A stretch of DNA of 21,521 nucleotides from CAYPOY01 sp964412395 (GTDB lineage Bacteria; Chloroflexota; Anaerolineae; B4-G1): the NCBI GenBank assembly GCA_964412395.1, contig CAYPOY010000057.1, forward strand, positions 1 through 21,521. Reading direction: 5' to 3'. The position numbers and the translations under genes are program-made. Within the stretch, counting starts at the first letter, position 1. Each line of letters starts with the position of its first letter. Below are positions 5,178-13,004 of the stretch, piece by piece. The notes beneath the pieces are model-generated. The model saw only the letters and a list, made by a program, of their open reading frames with translations, was not told the DNA's origin and did no database searches.

Positions 5178-7157
5178 ATGGAAACCACAGCTCGACTGTC
5201 CCGTTCGCCCATCGTCGTGGCGTGCCCCACGGGCGCTACCCGAACCTGGCACCGGTTCGCCCTGGTCGGTATACTGCTGCTGGCCGTGTTCCTGCACTTC
5301 TTCCGGCTGGAACAGGAGGGGTATGCCAACCTGTACTACGCCGCCGCCGTGAAGAGTATGCTCACCAGTGGGCACAACTTCTTCTTCATCTCCTTCGACC
5401 CCGGCGGTTTCGTGATGGTGGACAAGCCCCCGTTGGGACTATGGGTGCAGGCGGCCAGTGCCGCCCTGTTCGGCCTTGTAGAGAACGGCGGAATCAGCCT
5501 GCTGCTGCCCCAGGCGGTGGCTGGCGTCCTTTCTGTGCTCCTGCTGTATCACCTGGTGCGTCGGACCTTTGGTCCGACGGCTGGACTGCTGGCGGTGCTG
5601 GTGCTGGCCGTCACTCCCATCAGCGTGGCCGCCAACCGGAACAACACGATGGACAGCCAGTTGGTCCTCGTCTTGCTGCTGGCGGCCTGGGCGGTCATCC
5701 GCGCCACGGAGACGGGCCGGCTGCGCTGGCTGTTGCTATGCACCGCGCTGGTGGGGGTGGGGTTCAACATCAAGATGCTCCAGGCTTTCCTGGTGTTGCC
5801 CGCTTTCTACCTCCTCTACCTGGTTGCTGCGCCCGTGCGCTGGTGGAAGCGACCCATCCACCTGGGGCTGGCGACAGTCGTGCTGCTCGTCGTCTCGTTT
5901 GCCTGGGTCGTGGCGGTAGACCTGACCCCGGCTGAGGCACGTCCCTACGTCGGCAGCAGCAGCAACAACACAGTGATGGAGTTGATCGTCGGGCACAACG
6001 GCCTGGCGCGGCTGTTGCCTGGCGGGCGAAACTGGATGGCCCGCCTGGGCATCGCGTCAGCTCCTTCTGGTAGTGGTCCATCCCCATCGCCTCCTGATGG
6101 CGGCTCGCCACTGCCACCCCCGGGCGGGCAGCCGCCCGCACCCGGCAAGGGTGGTGGCAGTCCCCTTTCCCACGAGACCGGCGAACCGGGCCTGCTGCGG
6201 CTCTTCAACCACCAACTGGCAGGTCAGATCAGTTGGCTGCTGCCGCTGGCCGGGCTGGGGTTTTTGGCCGCCGCCTGGCAGACACGCCTGCGCTTCCCCT
6301 TCACCCGGCGTCACCAGAGCCTGCTGCTGTGGGCCGTCTGGCTCCTGCCGATGGTCGTTTTCTTCAGCGTTGCCAACCTGTTCCACCGCTACTACCTGGA
6401 GATGCTGGCCCCGGCCATCGCCGCGCTGGTGGGGAGCGGGGTGGTGGCGTTGTGGGAGGATTATCGCCGTCCCGGGTGGCGCGGGTGGCTGCTGCCGCTG
6501 GCGTTGGTGGGCAGCGCCGCCTTCGAGGCCATCATCCTGTCCGAGTTCCCCGACTGGAGCCGCTGGTTGACGCCGCTCGTCGTCGGGCTGTGCCTGTCGG
6601 CTGCGGTCGTGCTGGTCATTGTCCGGCTCGTCCGCCGCTTGGACAAACGCGCCTGGGCCGGAGTCACAGCGGTCATCGGCGTGCTGGCCTTGCTCGTCCC
6701 GATGGCGGTGTGGGCGTTCATCCCTGTCTGGTATGGAGGACACACTGGTCTCCCCTACGCGGGACCCGACCTGCTGGAGGAGCCTGGGGATGCCGTCGCG
6801 AGGGACGTAGATCGCCTGGTAGACTACCTGCTGGCCAACCGGGGGGGCGCGACCTACCTGGCGGCCACGCTCAACGCCCAAACCGCCGCTCCCATCATCC
6901 TGGCGACAGGCGAACCGGTGATGGCAATGGGCGGTTTCACCGGCGGCGACCAAATTCTGACCGAGGACGAGTTGGCGGGACTGGTGACCGGTGGCACGGT
7001 GCGCTTCTTCCTGGTGCCGCCGCAGGGAAACCGCCAGAACGGTCTGATCCGCTGGGTGACGGAGCACTGCGTGGCCGTCCCGCCGGAGGTATGGGGATCG
7101 GCGCCCGCCGGCCCAGGCTGGTCGTCGCCGCTGTTCGATTGTGCTAGCGCCGGTTGA
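5178..7157 (+). CDS. ArnT/YkcB-like membrane glycosyltransferase (PMT family)
   Basis: A polytopic membrane glycosyltransferase of about 659 aa that should transfer a sugar from a polyprenyl-phosphate donor at the outer face of the membrane. The first membrane helix is near residues 28-44. The first loop carries LYYAAAVKSML, and later SFDPGGFVMVDKPPLGLWVQ and NRNNTMDSQLV, the conserved PMT-type blocks. A Pro/Gly/Ser-rich linker (about 297-330) leads to LLRLF and a second set of membrane helices. The C-terminal domain with YLAATLNAQTAAPIILATG and MAMGGFTGGD is typical of YkcB-like proteins. ATG 5178 is preferred over GTG 5172 because GGGG lies 7 bases before it. The stop overlaps the convergent EamA gene by 14 bases. 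Confidence 0.92.
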   Translation: METTARLSRSPIVVACPTGATRTWHRFALVGILLLAVFLHFFRLEQEGYANLYYAAAVKSMLTSGHNFFFISFDPGGFVMVDKPPLGLWVQAASAALFGLVENGGISLLLPQAVAGVLSVLLLYHLVRRTFGPTAGLLAVLVLAVTPISVAANRNNTMDSQLVLVLLLAAWAVIRATETGRLRWLLLCTALVGVGFNIKMLQAFLVLPAFYLLYLVAAPVRWWKRPIHLGLATVVLLVVSFAWVVAVDLTPAEARPYVGSSSNNTVMELIVGHNGLARLLPGGRNWMARLGIASAPSGSGPSPSPPDGGSPLPPPGGQPPAPGKGGGSPLSHETGEPGLLRLFNHQLAGQISWLLPLAGLGFLAAAWQTRLRFPFTRRHQSLLLWAVWLLPMVVFFSVANLFHRYYLEMLAPAIAALVGSGVVALWEDYRRPGWRGWLLPLALVGSAAFEAIILSEFPDWSRWLTPLVVGLCLSAAVVLVIVRLVRRLDKRAWAGVTAVIGVLALLVPMAVWAFIPVWYGGHTGLPYAGPDLLEEPGDAVARDVDRLVDYLLANRGGATYLAATLNAQTAAPIILATGEPVMAMGGFTGGDQILTEDELAGLVTGGTVRFFLVPPQGNRQNGLIRWVTEHCVAVPPEVWGSAPAGPGWSSPLFDCASAG

Positions 7158-8076
7158 CCAGCCAGACGCCGCTGACGAGGATGGCGGCACCGGCGACCAG
7201 GGCCGGAGTGACCGGCTCGTCCAGCAGCCAACGGCTGAAGGCAACGCCGAACATAGGTACCAGGTAGACGAAGCCTGCCACACGCCCGGCCGGCATCCGC
7301 TCCAACGCACTGAACCAGACGACGAAGGCAAAGACAGTACAGGGCAACGCCAGGAAAAGGACCGACCACCAGAAAGAGGCGGGCAAGGCATCCAGTTGAG
7401 CCAGAAGCGAGGGCCGCACGAAGACGAGAGAGAACAGGCCGGCAAAGCTCATTGAGATGCCGGTCACCAGCAGCGGGGGGTGACGTTCCACCACTGTCTT
7501 GCCCGACACGGTGTAGACGGCCCAATATGCCGGCGCCAGCATGGTGATGAAGGCGTACCTCATATCGTCCAGCGTCACAGCGCGCCCGCTGCCCCAGCGG
7601 ATGATGACGAACAGCCCCCCGAAAGCGACGGCCAGCCCCAGCGCCCGGCGCCAGGCCAAACGCTCGCCCAGGAAGATCACCGAGAGAACGTAGGTGAAGG
7701 CGGGGTTGAGGGCGATGATCAGGCTGGCAGTCCCGGCAGCGACGCGGGTCTCGCCCCAGCCCAGGAAGATGTTGTAGAGCACCGCGCCGATCAGCCCCAG
7801 TAGTGCCAGCCGCCAGCCCTCAGTACGGATCAGTTGCCAAACCTGGTGCCCGCGCGTGGGGAGCAGCAGAGCGGCAAAGGTGATCGCCACAGGCACAAAG
7901 CGCACGGTGACCAGTTCCAGCGGCGTCACGTGCTCGACGATGTGCTTGACGGCGATGAAGGAGTTGCCCCAGATGAGCGTGGCGAGGATGAGCAGGGGGG
8001 TCCAGAGGGTTGCGCCGCCGGGGGAACGGGGGCTGTTACGGGTGTGCAGGTCGCCAGATCGGGGTGATCGGGGCAC
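7144..8076 (-). CDS. EamA/DMT-family transporter
   Basis: A 310-aa inner-membrane protein with ten predicted membrane segments arranged as two EamA repeats. The first repeat begins LLILATLIWGNSFIAVKHIV with PLELVTVRF; the first half ends with ALNPAFTYVLSVIFLGERLAW and the second has the matching LVPMFGVAFSRWLLDEPV. Members export amino acids, nucleotides or other small metabolites; the substrate cannot be told here. The start is a GTG at 8076 with GGA about 6 bases upstream; the first 25 residues are polar and a later start is possible. A remnant of a second EamA gene lies at 4961-5024. Confidence 0.92.
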   Translation of the reverse strand: MPRSPRSGDLHTRNSPRSPGGATLWTPLLILATLIWGNSFIAVKHIVEHVTPLELVTVRFVPVAITFAALLLPTRGHQVWQLIRTEGWRLALLGLIGAVLYNIFLGWGETRVAAGTASLIIALNPAFTYVLSVIFLGERLAWRRALGLAVAFGGLFVIIRWGSGRAVTLDDMRYAFITMLAPAYWAVYTVSGKTVVERHPPLLVTGISMSFAGLFSLVFVRPSLLAQLDALPASFWWSVLFLALPCTVFAFVVWFSALERMPAGRVAGFVYLVPMFGVAFSRWLLDEPVTPALVAGAAILVSGVWLVNRR

Positions 8077-8103
8077 TCTATTCCTTCCTCTCGTAAGTCA
8101 GGC

Positions 8104-8190
8104 CTTGGATCACGAAACACGCGAAAGGGCACGAAAGGCGCGAAAGGCTTTCGTGACTTTCGCGTTACTTCGTGACCTTCGTGGTCCAAG
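8104..8190. repeat. 87-bp inverted repeat built of CGAAAG units
   Basis: The ends CTTGGATCACGAA (8104-8116) and TTCGTGGTCCAAG (8178-8190) are complementary at 12 of 13 positions. Between them, CACGAAAG/GCGAAAG units run in one direction and their complements in the other. It fills the 121 bases between the EamA start and the next ATPase stop. This type of CGAAAGG-rich dispersed repeat is common in environmental bacterial genomes; it may form a long hairpin in RNA or be a non-autonomous mobile element. Confidence 0.75.
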
Positions 8191-8197
8191 CGTCCCT

Positions 8198-9496
8198 TCA
8201 TCCACCTACAACCATTGCCGCTCCCATCCCCTTGGCCGCCGCTTCAATGAGCGTGGCCACACCGTCCTTGAGCAGGCCCCCGACCGCGTGGACGGCCTTG
8301 CCCAGTTGTTCCTTTTCGCCTCGCGTTAGCAGGAACCCCAACTCTTGCTCCTGTAACCAATCCTCGAACGGCGTCTCGTCGCGCACCGTGCACACCAGTT
8401 CGTCGGTCAGCCACCAGAGAAATGCCTGGGGGCGCACACGCCAACCAACCGTGGCGGTCTTTTCCTCCGCGATGAAGCCCTGCCTGGCCAGTGACCGCAG
8501 TTCACGCCCCACGTCGTGTTTGTCGCGGGTCAGGGGGAGTTCGTAAAACTGGCGCTGCTCCAACATCCTGGAAATATCGGCCAGGGCCACGATGGTGAAA
8601 GCCTTACGCATCGCCGGTGACCAGAGCCGCCAGGTGTTGTTCAGGATCAGCGTGGCTTTGTCGTAGAGGCTTTGTCCCGCCTGTTGCCACCGCCGGTGAG
8701 GATCATCCTGGCCCTCCGCGTAGGCCGCCCACAGTTCGGAGGCCGCAACCTGTAGCAGGTACGGATGTCCACCAGCCACCTTGGTGATGAAACGGCGGTC
8801 GGCTGTCGTGAAGCGGTCTCCGGCCCGGCGCAACAACTCTGTCACATACTTGTCCGGCCACGGCCCCAGCGTGATCTCATCAAGAAAGTTAAAGTAGGGA
8901 GAACCAGTGCGACTGAACTGCTGCGTGTCCCTGTTGAGATCTGTCAGCGGACGGCGGCTGGCGATGACCAGGGCCAACGCGCCCCGGCTGCGCGAGGCCA
9001 GCGTACGCAGGCCGCCGAAGAATTCGGCGCAACTGAGCACCGGGTGGTGCAGCAAGGCGTCAAACTCGTCGAGCAGTAGCACCAACCGCCACCCTTCCGT
9101 GTTCATCCGGGCCAGCAGGCGTTCCAGCGTGAAGGTGCCAAAACTGTTCTCCTGGCATGTTTGATAAGCCTGGATCAGCGGCGAGTGGGGGTCGGGATCA
9201 GGGCGGATGACACTTTCGTAGAACGGGTGCAGGGCGAACTCCCAGAAGCGGGCTTGATTGCAATCGCCGCCCAACGCCTGGTTATCTACGAACGAAAAGA
9301 GCAACTGCTTTTCACCAGATCCGTAGAGTTCTACCCGCGTTTCCGGCGCGGCCAGATAATCGAGCAGCGAGGTCTTGCCGCTGCGCGGCTCGCCCACGAT
9401 GGCGGTGGATTGCCCCTGGTTAATGAGGCGACTGACGATCCGGTTCAGGAATTGGTCGGGGGAAACGGGGTTGCCGTAGAAAAATGGGTTGGACAT
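8198..9496 (-). CDS. AAA/STAND-like ATPase
   Basis: A 432-aa P-loop ATPase. Walker A GEPRSGKTS is at residues 35-43 and Walker B LLLDEFDALL at 140-149, with a sensor-like VIASRRPL at 177-184. The sequence then continues with a region rich in helices (GGHPYLLQVAASELW) and a winged-helix-like part, and ends with small residues (GMGAAMVVGG). It begins NPFFYGNPV, like the neighbouring larger ATPase (NPYVAGNPV), so the two are related. ATG 9496 is chosen because GGAGG lies 7 bases upstream; the frame extends 11 codons further. The gene follows the 892-codon ATPase gene in the same direction after 105 bases. The role is unknown; signalling or phage defence are possible from its family type. Confidence 0.85.
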   Translation of the reverse strand: MSNPFFYGNPVSPDQFLNRIVSRLINQGQSTAIVGEPRSGKTSLLDYLAAPETRVELYGSGEKQLLFSFVDNQALGGDCNQARFWEFALHPFYESVIRPDPDPHSPLIQAYQTCQENSFGTFTLERLLARMNTEGWRLVLLLDEFDALLHHPVLSCAEFFGGLRTLASRSRGALALVIASRRPLTDLNRDTQQFSRTGSPYFNFLDEITLGPWPDKYVTELLRRAGDRFTTADRRFITKVAGGHPYLLQVAASELWAAYAEGQDDPHRRWQQAGQSLYDKATLILNNTWRLWSPAMRKAFTIVALADISRMLEQRQFYELPLTRDKHDVGRELRSLARQGFIAEEKTATVGWRVRPQAFLWWLTDELVCTVRDETPFEDWLQEQELGFLLTRGEKEQLGKAVHAVGGLLKDGVATLIEAAAKGMGAAMVVGG

Positions 9497-9601
9497 TAGA
9501 GACCTCCATACACAAAACGTGAAACACAAAGTGTAGGAACGGCGTCTATATAACAGGTTGATTACGCTTTACATGCTCTTGCGGTAGGAAACCTACAGTG
9601 G

Positions 9602-12280
9602 CTATTGTACACTTCCAAATGATTGAATTGCAATCAATATACGCTGAAACACCCTCCAGCCGCCCAGGAAGCTGAACCAGATGAGGAAGGCGTGGGCCAG
9701 CAGCGATATCCCCAATGCCCTCCCCGCACTCTCTGCCACCTCTGCGACTCCGGCCACCACGGCGGCCGCCATGCCGGCCGCCCACCGGAACACCATGACG
9801 CCCACCACGACGCCCGCCACGACGCCCGCCACGACGCCCACCACGACGAGCGCCATGCTGTCCGCCACGACGAACGCTATGCTGTCCGCCACGACGAGCG
9901 CCGCGACGACCGCCAAGACGACCACCAAGACGACCACCACGATGCTTGCCATGATAACTGCCACGACGAATGCTACGTCGACCGCCCCGTCGTCCGCTAT
10001 GGCGTGCGCCACGCCGCTCGCCGCGACGCCCCCCACGACGAACGCTACGCCGACTGCCACGCCTTGCGTCACGCCGACCGCCACATCGACCGCCATGCCG
10101 GCCAGCACGACGAACGCCACGATGAACGCTACGGCGACCGCCACGATGGTCGCCACGGCGGCTGCAACGTCATCATCGCTCTTCCCCAGCCAACCGGTCA
10201 GCACCCAAGCCAGGGCCAGGCCGAGGCTGCTCCATAAGTAGGCGGTAGGTGAGGGGACATATCCCATACGAGGCAGGGTTCCCAGCCCTAGAGCCAGGGT
10301 GGGGATAAAGAGCGGCAGCCAGGTAAGAGTACTGGCCAGCCACTTACCCACTTTACGTTCGTCTTCCTCACCAAAAGTCTCCCGGTAAGCCTTGAGTTGC
10401 TGCGGGGTCACCAGCACCCACCAGAACAGGCGCAAATGGTCCAGTGGGTTCCAGGGGGAAAGAGGGTCGGCCATAGCCATGTGCAGGTAACGAGCGGCCT
10501 CCTCGTACCCCGGCTCCAGGGCAATCACTTCGGCGAGCAGGGTTTGGGCCGTCTGCTGGTCGCCGCTTTGGAGGGCTTCTAGCGCGCGCTGGTACAGGCC
10601 GACCAGGAGGGTTTTGCGCTCCAGCCGCTCCAGGTCGGGTGTCCAGTTTCTCATCCCCGGATATTCATCGGCCAACTTGCGCGCCAGGTCCAGCGCGTCC
10701 TGATAGCGTCTCTCCTGCTTTAACGCCTCCAACTCCTGCAGCCTGGTAGCCAGTTCGCGGCGGCGCATCTCTTGCTTAATCTCGGCCACCTTACCGATGG
10801 CCTCTGGCTGCGCAGCTTCAAGGTCCAGCACCCGCTCGTAGAGAGCCAACCGCTCATCATTGCTTTCCGTGACCTGGGCTTCGGCCAGCAGAGCCTGCAC
10901 CAGGCGGGGACGGGCGGCGGGCTGGTACTCGTGTAGCCGCTCCAGCAGTCGCCGCGCCTCATTCACCTGTCCCTGAGCCAGCAGGATGTCAGCCAGCAGT
11001 TGATTGGCCCGCACATGGTTGGGGTTGAGGTTGATAGCCTGGCTCAGCGTAGCGATGGCTTGATCCAACTGTCCACCCCGGTACAATCCCAAAGCAGCCT
11101 GGTAGTAACTGTCGGCCACCGGCTCGATGCGGTCCAGTTCCTCCTGCACGCGGCGCAGCGGCCTATATTCGGCAATCCAGCAGCGCAGCAACTCGACGCG
11201 GAAACGGTGGCCGCCGTCGGCCGGTTCAATCCGGTCCCAGCCCTCCAGGAGTTGGGGAGCGTTCTGCAGTTCACGGGTGAGAACGCGCACGCCGCTCTCG
11301 TGCAACAGCCGTTCCAACCCCTCCTGTGTGATGGGGCCAGGGCCGGCCTCGGCCAGGGCGGAGGCCACCACCCGCTCAGCCGGGGGTAACCCGTCCCACA
11401 GCCACTCCAGCGTGTTGCGGCTGGCCTCCAGCACGTCGGGGACGGCCACGTCCACGTCCTGCGGGGAGATAGCAGGCAAGGTGCGACGCACTTCCGAAGT
11501 GCGTCGCACCTCGTCGTCCTCATCATAAGCCCGCTCCCAGACGTGGGAGCAGAGTTGCTGGGTCAGGAAAGGGTGACCGTTGGTCAATTGCCAGACCCGC
11601 TCCATGGCTTCGTCGGGCCAGCGCAGGGTGTCGTTGGCTTCGGAAAGGCGCACCAGGTCGGCGGTGTCCTCTCGGCCCAGTAGAGAGACGCGCTGGTAGG
11701 GCGTGCCCTTAAAAAGGGAGAGGGCAATGGTGTCCAGGTCGTCCACGTTGCGTCCGATAATAAAGACGAACTGCAATCGTTCGGGGTCACGGGCAAGCAG
11801 GCCGCGCAGGTAAGGGAAGAAGGCTTTGGCCGCTTGTTCTCCCTGGGGATCGGCCAGCACGTCGAACTCGTCGAAGAGCAGCACCAGCGAGCAGCCCTCC
11901 GGCAGGTCGTTCAGCACAGAGGGGAGCCACTCCTGGCGGAAGGTGGATTCGAGGTCAGAACCCAGGTCGGGGTCAGTCTGGCTCAGGGCGTGGGCAATGG
12001 TGCGGACCAGGTCTCGCAGCACCCGGTTCAGGGGCCAGTCGGCCTTGTCCTGCAAGTCAAAGTAGACGGTACGGTACGGTCCTTCGTCGGGGAGCCGGGC
12101 CGCCAGATGTTCCAGGATGGAGGTCTTGCCGATGCGCCGCTGGCCAAAGAGAACGATGGCGTTATCCTGCGGCCGGCGCAACACGTGCCCCACCTCGCCC
12201 AGCACGTCTGCCCGCCCGATGAACGCGGGGCTACCGCCGACGGGATTGCCGGCGACGTAGGGGTTCACTGGTATCGTCAC
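9602..12280 (-). CDS. AAA/STAND-like ATPase with TPRs and repeat membrane domain
   Basis: An 892-aa multidomain protein. Walker A GQRRIGKTS is at 46-54, Walker B LLFDEFDVL at 134-142 and FIIGRN at 173-178. A winged-helix-like region follows (about 290-375), then TPR-like helical pairs (390-600; for example ALGLYRGGQLDQAIATLSQA). Two hydrophobic segments at about 648-698 lead to 31 tetrapeptide units (708-831) rich in Val and Ala, then a last hydrophobic segment. It likely sits on the membrane with the ATPase in the cytoplasm. Residues 257-268 come from a palindromic insertion. The GTG start at 12280 has GGAGG 6 bases upstream. Together with the smaller ATPase it may form a sensor-effector pair; this is inference. 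Confidence 0.88.
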   Translation of the reverse strand: MTIPVNPYVAGNPVGGSPAFIGRADVLGEVGHVLRRPQDNAIVLFGQRRIGKTSILEHLAARLPDEGPYRTVYFDLQDKADWPLNRVLRDLVRTIAHALSQTDPDLGSDLESTFRQEWLPSVLNDLPEGCSLVLLFDEFDVLADPQGEQAAKAFFPYLRGLLARDPERLQFVFIIGRNVDDLDTIALSLFKGTPYQRVSLLGREDTADLVRLSEANDTLRWPDEAMERVWQLTNGHPFLTQQLCSHVWERAYDEDDEVRRTSEVRRTLPAISPQDVDVAVPDVLEASRNTLEWLWDGLPPAERVVASALAEAGPGPITQEGLERLLHESGVRVLTRELQNAPQLLEGWDRIEPADGGHRFRVELLRCWIAEYRPLRRVQEELDRIEPVADSYYQAALGLYRGGQLDQAIATLSQAINLNPNHVRANQLLADILLAQGQVNEARRLLERLHEYQPAARPRLVQALLAEAQVTESNDERLALYERVLDLEAAQPEAIGKVAEIKQEMRRRELATRLQELEALKQERRYQDALDLARKLADEYPGMRNWTPDLERLERKTLLVGLYQRALEALQSGDQQTAQTLLAEVIALEPGYEEAARYLHMAMADPLSPWNPLDHLRLFWWVLVTPQQLKAYRETFGEEDERKVGKWLASTLTWLPLFIPTLALGLGTLPRMGYVPSPTAYLWSSLGLALAWVLTGWLGKSDDDVAAAVATIVAVAVAFIVAFVVLAGMAVDVAVGVTQGVAVGVAFVVGGVAASGVAHAIADDGAVDVAFVVAVIMASIVVVVLVVVLAVVAALVVADSIAFVVADSMALVVVGVVAGVVAGVVVGVMVFRWAAGMAAAVVAGVAEVAESAGRALGISLLAHAFLIWFSFLGGWRVFQRILIAIQSFGSVQ
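9604..9633 (-). promoter_or_regulatory. Possible promoter of the smaller ATPase gene
   Basis: Minus-strand TTGCAA (9633-9628), 18 bases, TACAAT (9609-9604), overlapping the stop codon of the upstream ATPase gene. It would leave a leader of about 100 bases that contains a GTAGG / CCTAC hairpin. It gives the smaller ATPase its own promoter besides possible read-through. Confidence 0.4.
9795..10166. repeat. 31 tandem 12-nt units encoding tetrapeptides
   Basis: The DNA keeps a strict 12-base period for 31 units without an insertion or deletion, for example ACGACGCCCGCC (plus strand). Read on the minus strand the units give tetrapeptides with the pattern x-V-A-x; Ala is in the third position in 23 of 31 by hand count. 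Sharper copies lie at 9807-9842 and 9855-9902, where a 24-base double unit is repeated, pointing to recent expansion. The pattern also keeps plus-strand frames open. Confidence 0.9.
11479..11511. repeat. 33-bp perfect palindrome inside the large ATPase gene
   Basis: Arms AGGTGCGACGCACTTC (11479-11494) and its exact complement (11496-11511) flank one central base. It is in frame in the ATPase gene and encodes the duplicated peptide EVRRTSEVRRTL between the ATPase and winged-helix-like regions. The core TTCnGAA, the length and the reading phase match the palindrome at 3785-3819. Confidence 0.85.
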
Positions 12281-12319
12281 CTATCTCCTCCCACATCACG
12301 CAATACGCCTCACAACCCT

Positions 12320-12347
12320 ATTGTACTCATCTCCCGCCTTTTGTCCA
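12320..12347 (-). promoter_or_regulatory. Promoter of the large ATPase gene
   Basis: Minus-strand -35 box TGGACA (12347-12342), 16-base spacer and -10 box TACAAT (12325-12320). The predicted transcript start near 12313 leaves a leader of about 33 bases. It lies back to back with a plus-strand promoter for the ferredoxin. Confidence 0.6.
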
Positions 12348-12353
12348 GTTGGG

Positions 12354-12382
12354 TTGCCGGGAAGAGTGAGATGCAGTATAAT
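12354..12382 (+). promoter_or_regulatory. Promoter of the ferredoxin gene
   Basis: Plus-strand TTGCCG (12354-12359), 17-base spacer, then a perfect TATAAT (12377-12382). The predicted start near 12389 would give a leader of about 110 bases with a short open frame (12431-12487) inside it. Confidence 0.65.
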
Positions 12383-12430
12383 TGCACACGAAAGGGATGC
12401 TTAAATAATGCGTACAAAGGAGTCGTCAAG

Positions 12431-12487
12431 ATGACCCACACAGCGCGAGTCACACTGGTGCTGCCTGCACCTCAAAAGCGCGGATAG
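12431..12487 (+). CDS. Possible 18-codon leader peptide
   Basis: ATG with AAAGGAG 9 bases upstream opens a frame for MTHTARVTLVLPAPQKRG and a stop, 13 bases before the ferredoxin start. Its ribosome site is stronger than that of the ferredoxin itself, so the two may be coupled or the peptide may control expression. It could also be a relic of a lost N-terminal part of the ferredoxin gene, since the frame differs. Confidence 0.35.
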   Translation: MTHTARVTLVLPAPQKRG

Positions 12488-12500
12488 GCTGGCTTGCCGG

Positions 12501-12899
12501 ATGGAAGAGGTTCTGCGGGGCATACTAGCCGGACAACCTGCCAGGGATTACCAGGTGCGGGTCCCTCCCAACGCTGGTACCGCGTTGACCAATCGGCTCT
12601 GGCGGGCGGCCTACGAGCGTTTCACCGCGCCCTTCAAACGGCGCTTCTACGCCGACGGACGTTGCAATCGCTGCCTGCTCTGCGTCCAGATATGCCCAGC
12701 GCACAACATCCGGCTGGAGGATGGTCAAATTTGCTTCGCGGACCGCTGCTACTTGTGCATGCGCTGCATCCACCAGTGCCCCCAGGAGGCCATCCAGATC
12801 GGACGGAGCACGGTGGGTAAGTTCCGCTGGCGGGGGCCTGAGGGGGACTTTGACCCGCTACGACTGTATGGCCTGCAGCAGACTGGGGAGGATGATTAG
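12501..12899 (+). CDS. Two [4Fe-4S] cluster ferredoxin, EFR1-like
   Basis: A 132-aa protein with two [4Fe-4S] binding motifs, C55-x2-C58-x2-C61-x3-C65-P and C83-x2-C86-x2-C89-x3-C93-P, plus an extra Cys78. The stretch around the clusters (FKRRFYADGRCNRC, PAHNI, PQEAIQI) resembles the C-terminal half of EFR1-type ferredoxins, which usually carry an N-terminal flavodoxin-like domain. That domain is absent here; only about 50 residues precede the first cluster. The role would be electron transfer, partner unknown. The ATG at 12501 has a poor ribosome site, and the preceding 18-codon frame may help initiation. It is convergent with the nucleotidyltransferase gene. Confidence 0.85.
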   Translation: MEEVLRGILAGQPARDYQVRVPPNAGTALTNRLWRAAYERFTAPFKRRFYADGRCNRCLLCVQICPAHNIRLEDGQICFADRCYLCMRCIHQCPQEAIQIGRSTVGKFRWRGPEGDFDPLRLYGLQQTGEDD

Positions 12900-12906
12900 A
12901 CAGCTA

Positions 12907-12925
12907 TTCCTGGCGGCTTCAGGAA
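12907..12925 (+). terminator. Weak hairpin after ferredoxin gene
   Basis: TTCCTG / CAGGAA form a 6-bp stem with a 7-base loop 8 bases after the ferredoxin stop; only a short GTTTTG follows. It may act as a weak terminator. The rest of the 90-base gap to the convergent gene holds a chance TATAAT and a repeat (12975-13004). Confidence 0.3.
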
Positions 12926-12974
12926 GTGACCGTTTTGCTTGGAGGCACAGTTATAATGTGGAGCAACAGCCTCA

Positions 12975-13004
12975 TTTGTCATTGGTCCTTTACCCTTTGT
13001 CATT
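12975..13004. repeat. TTTGTCATT repeated with 21-base period
   Basis: TTTGTCATT is at 12975-12983 and 12996-13004. The second copy encodes the end of the nucleotidyltransferase (KNDKG). Simple repeats of this kind also form the tail of the ABC ATPase at 3521-3569, so small tandem arrays seem to be drawn to gene ends here. Confidence 0.5.

Noticed and set aside
7144..7157. Overlap of the two convergent genes as a frameshift error
   Set aside because: Both C-termini are normal for their families, and a 14-base convergent overlap is common in compact genomes.
6057..7445. Minus-strand 462-codon frame
   Set aside because: It is antisense to the glycosyltransferase gene and out of frame with the EamA gene; its composition (Gln, Arg, Pro) is that of a shadow frame.
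9795..10166. CRISPR-like array
   Set aside because: The unit is 12 nt, contiguous, degenerate and in frame with a protein; there are no spacers and no cas genes.
9623..10241. Two plus-strand frames of 186 and 204 codons, one very rich in His, Asp and Arg
   Set aside because: They are produced by the 12-nt repeat of the minus-strand ATPase gene, which keeps several frames free of stops. There is no ribosome site and no independent conservation signal.
12950..12960. TATAAT at about 12953 on the plus strand as a promoter
   Set aside because: No -35 box at a proper distance and no gene downstream on the plus strand; the region lies between convergent genes.
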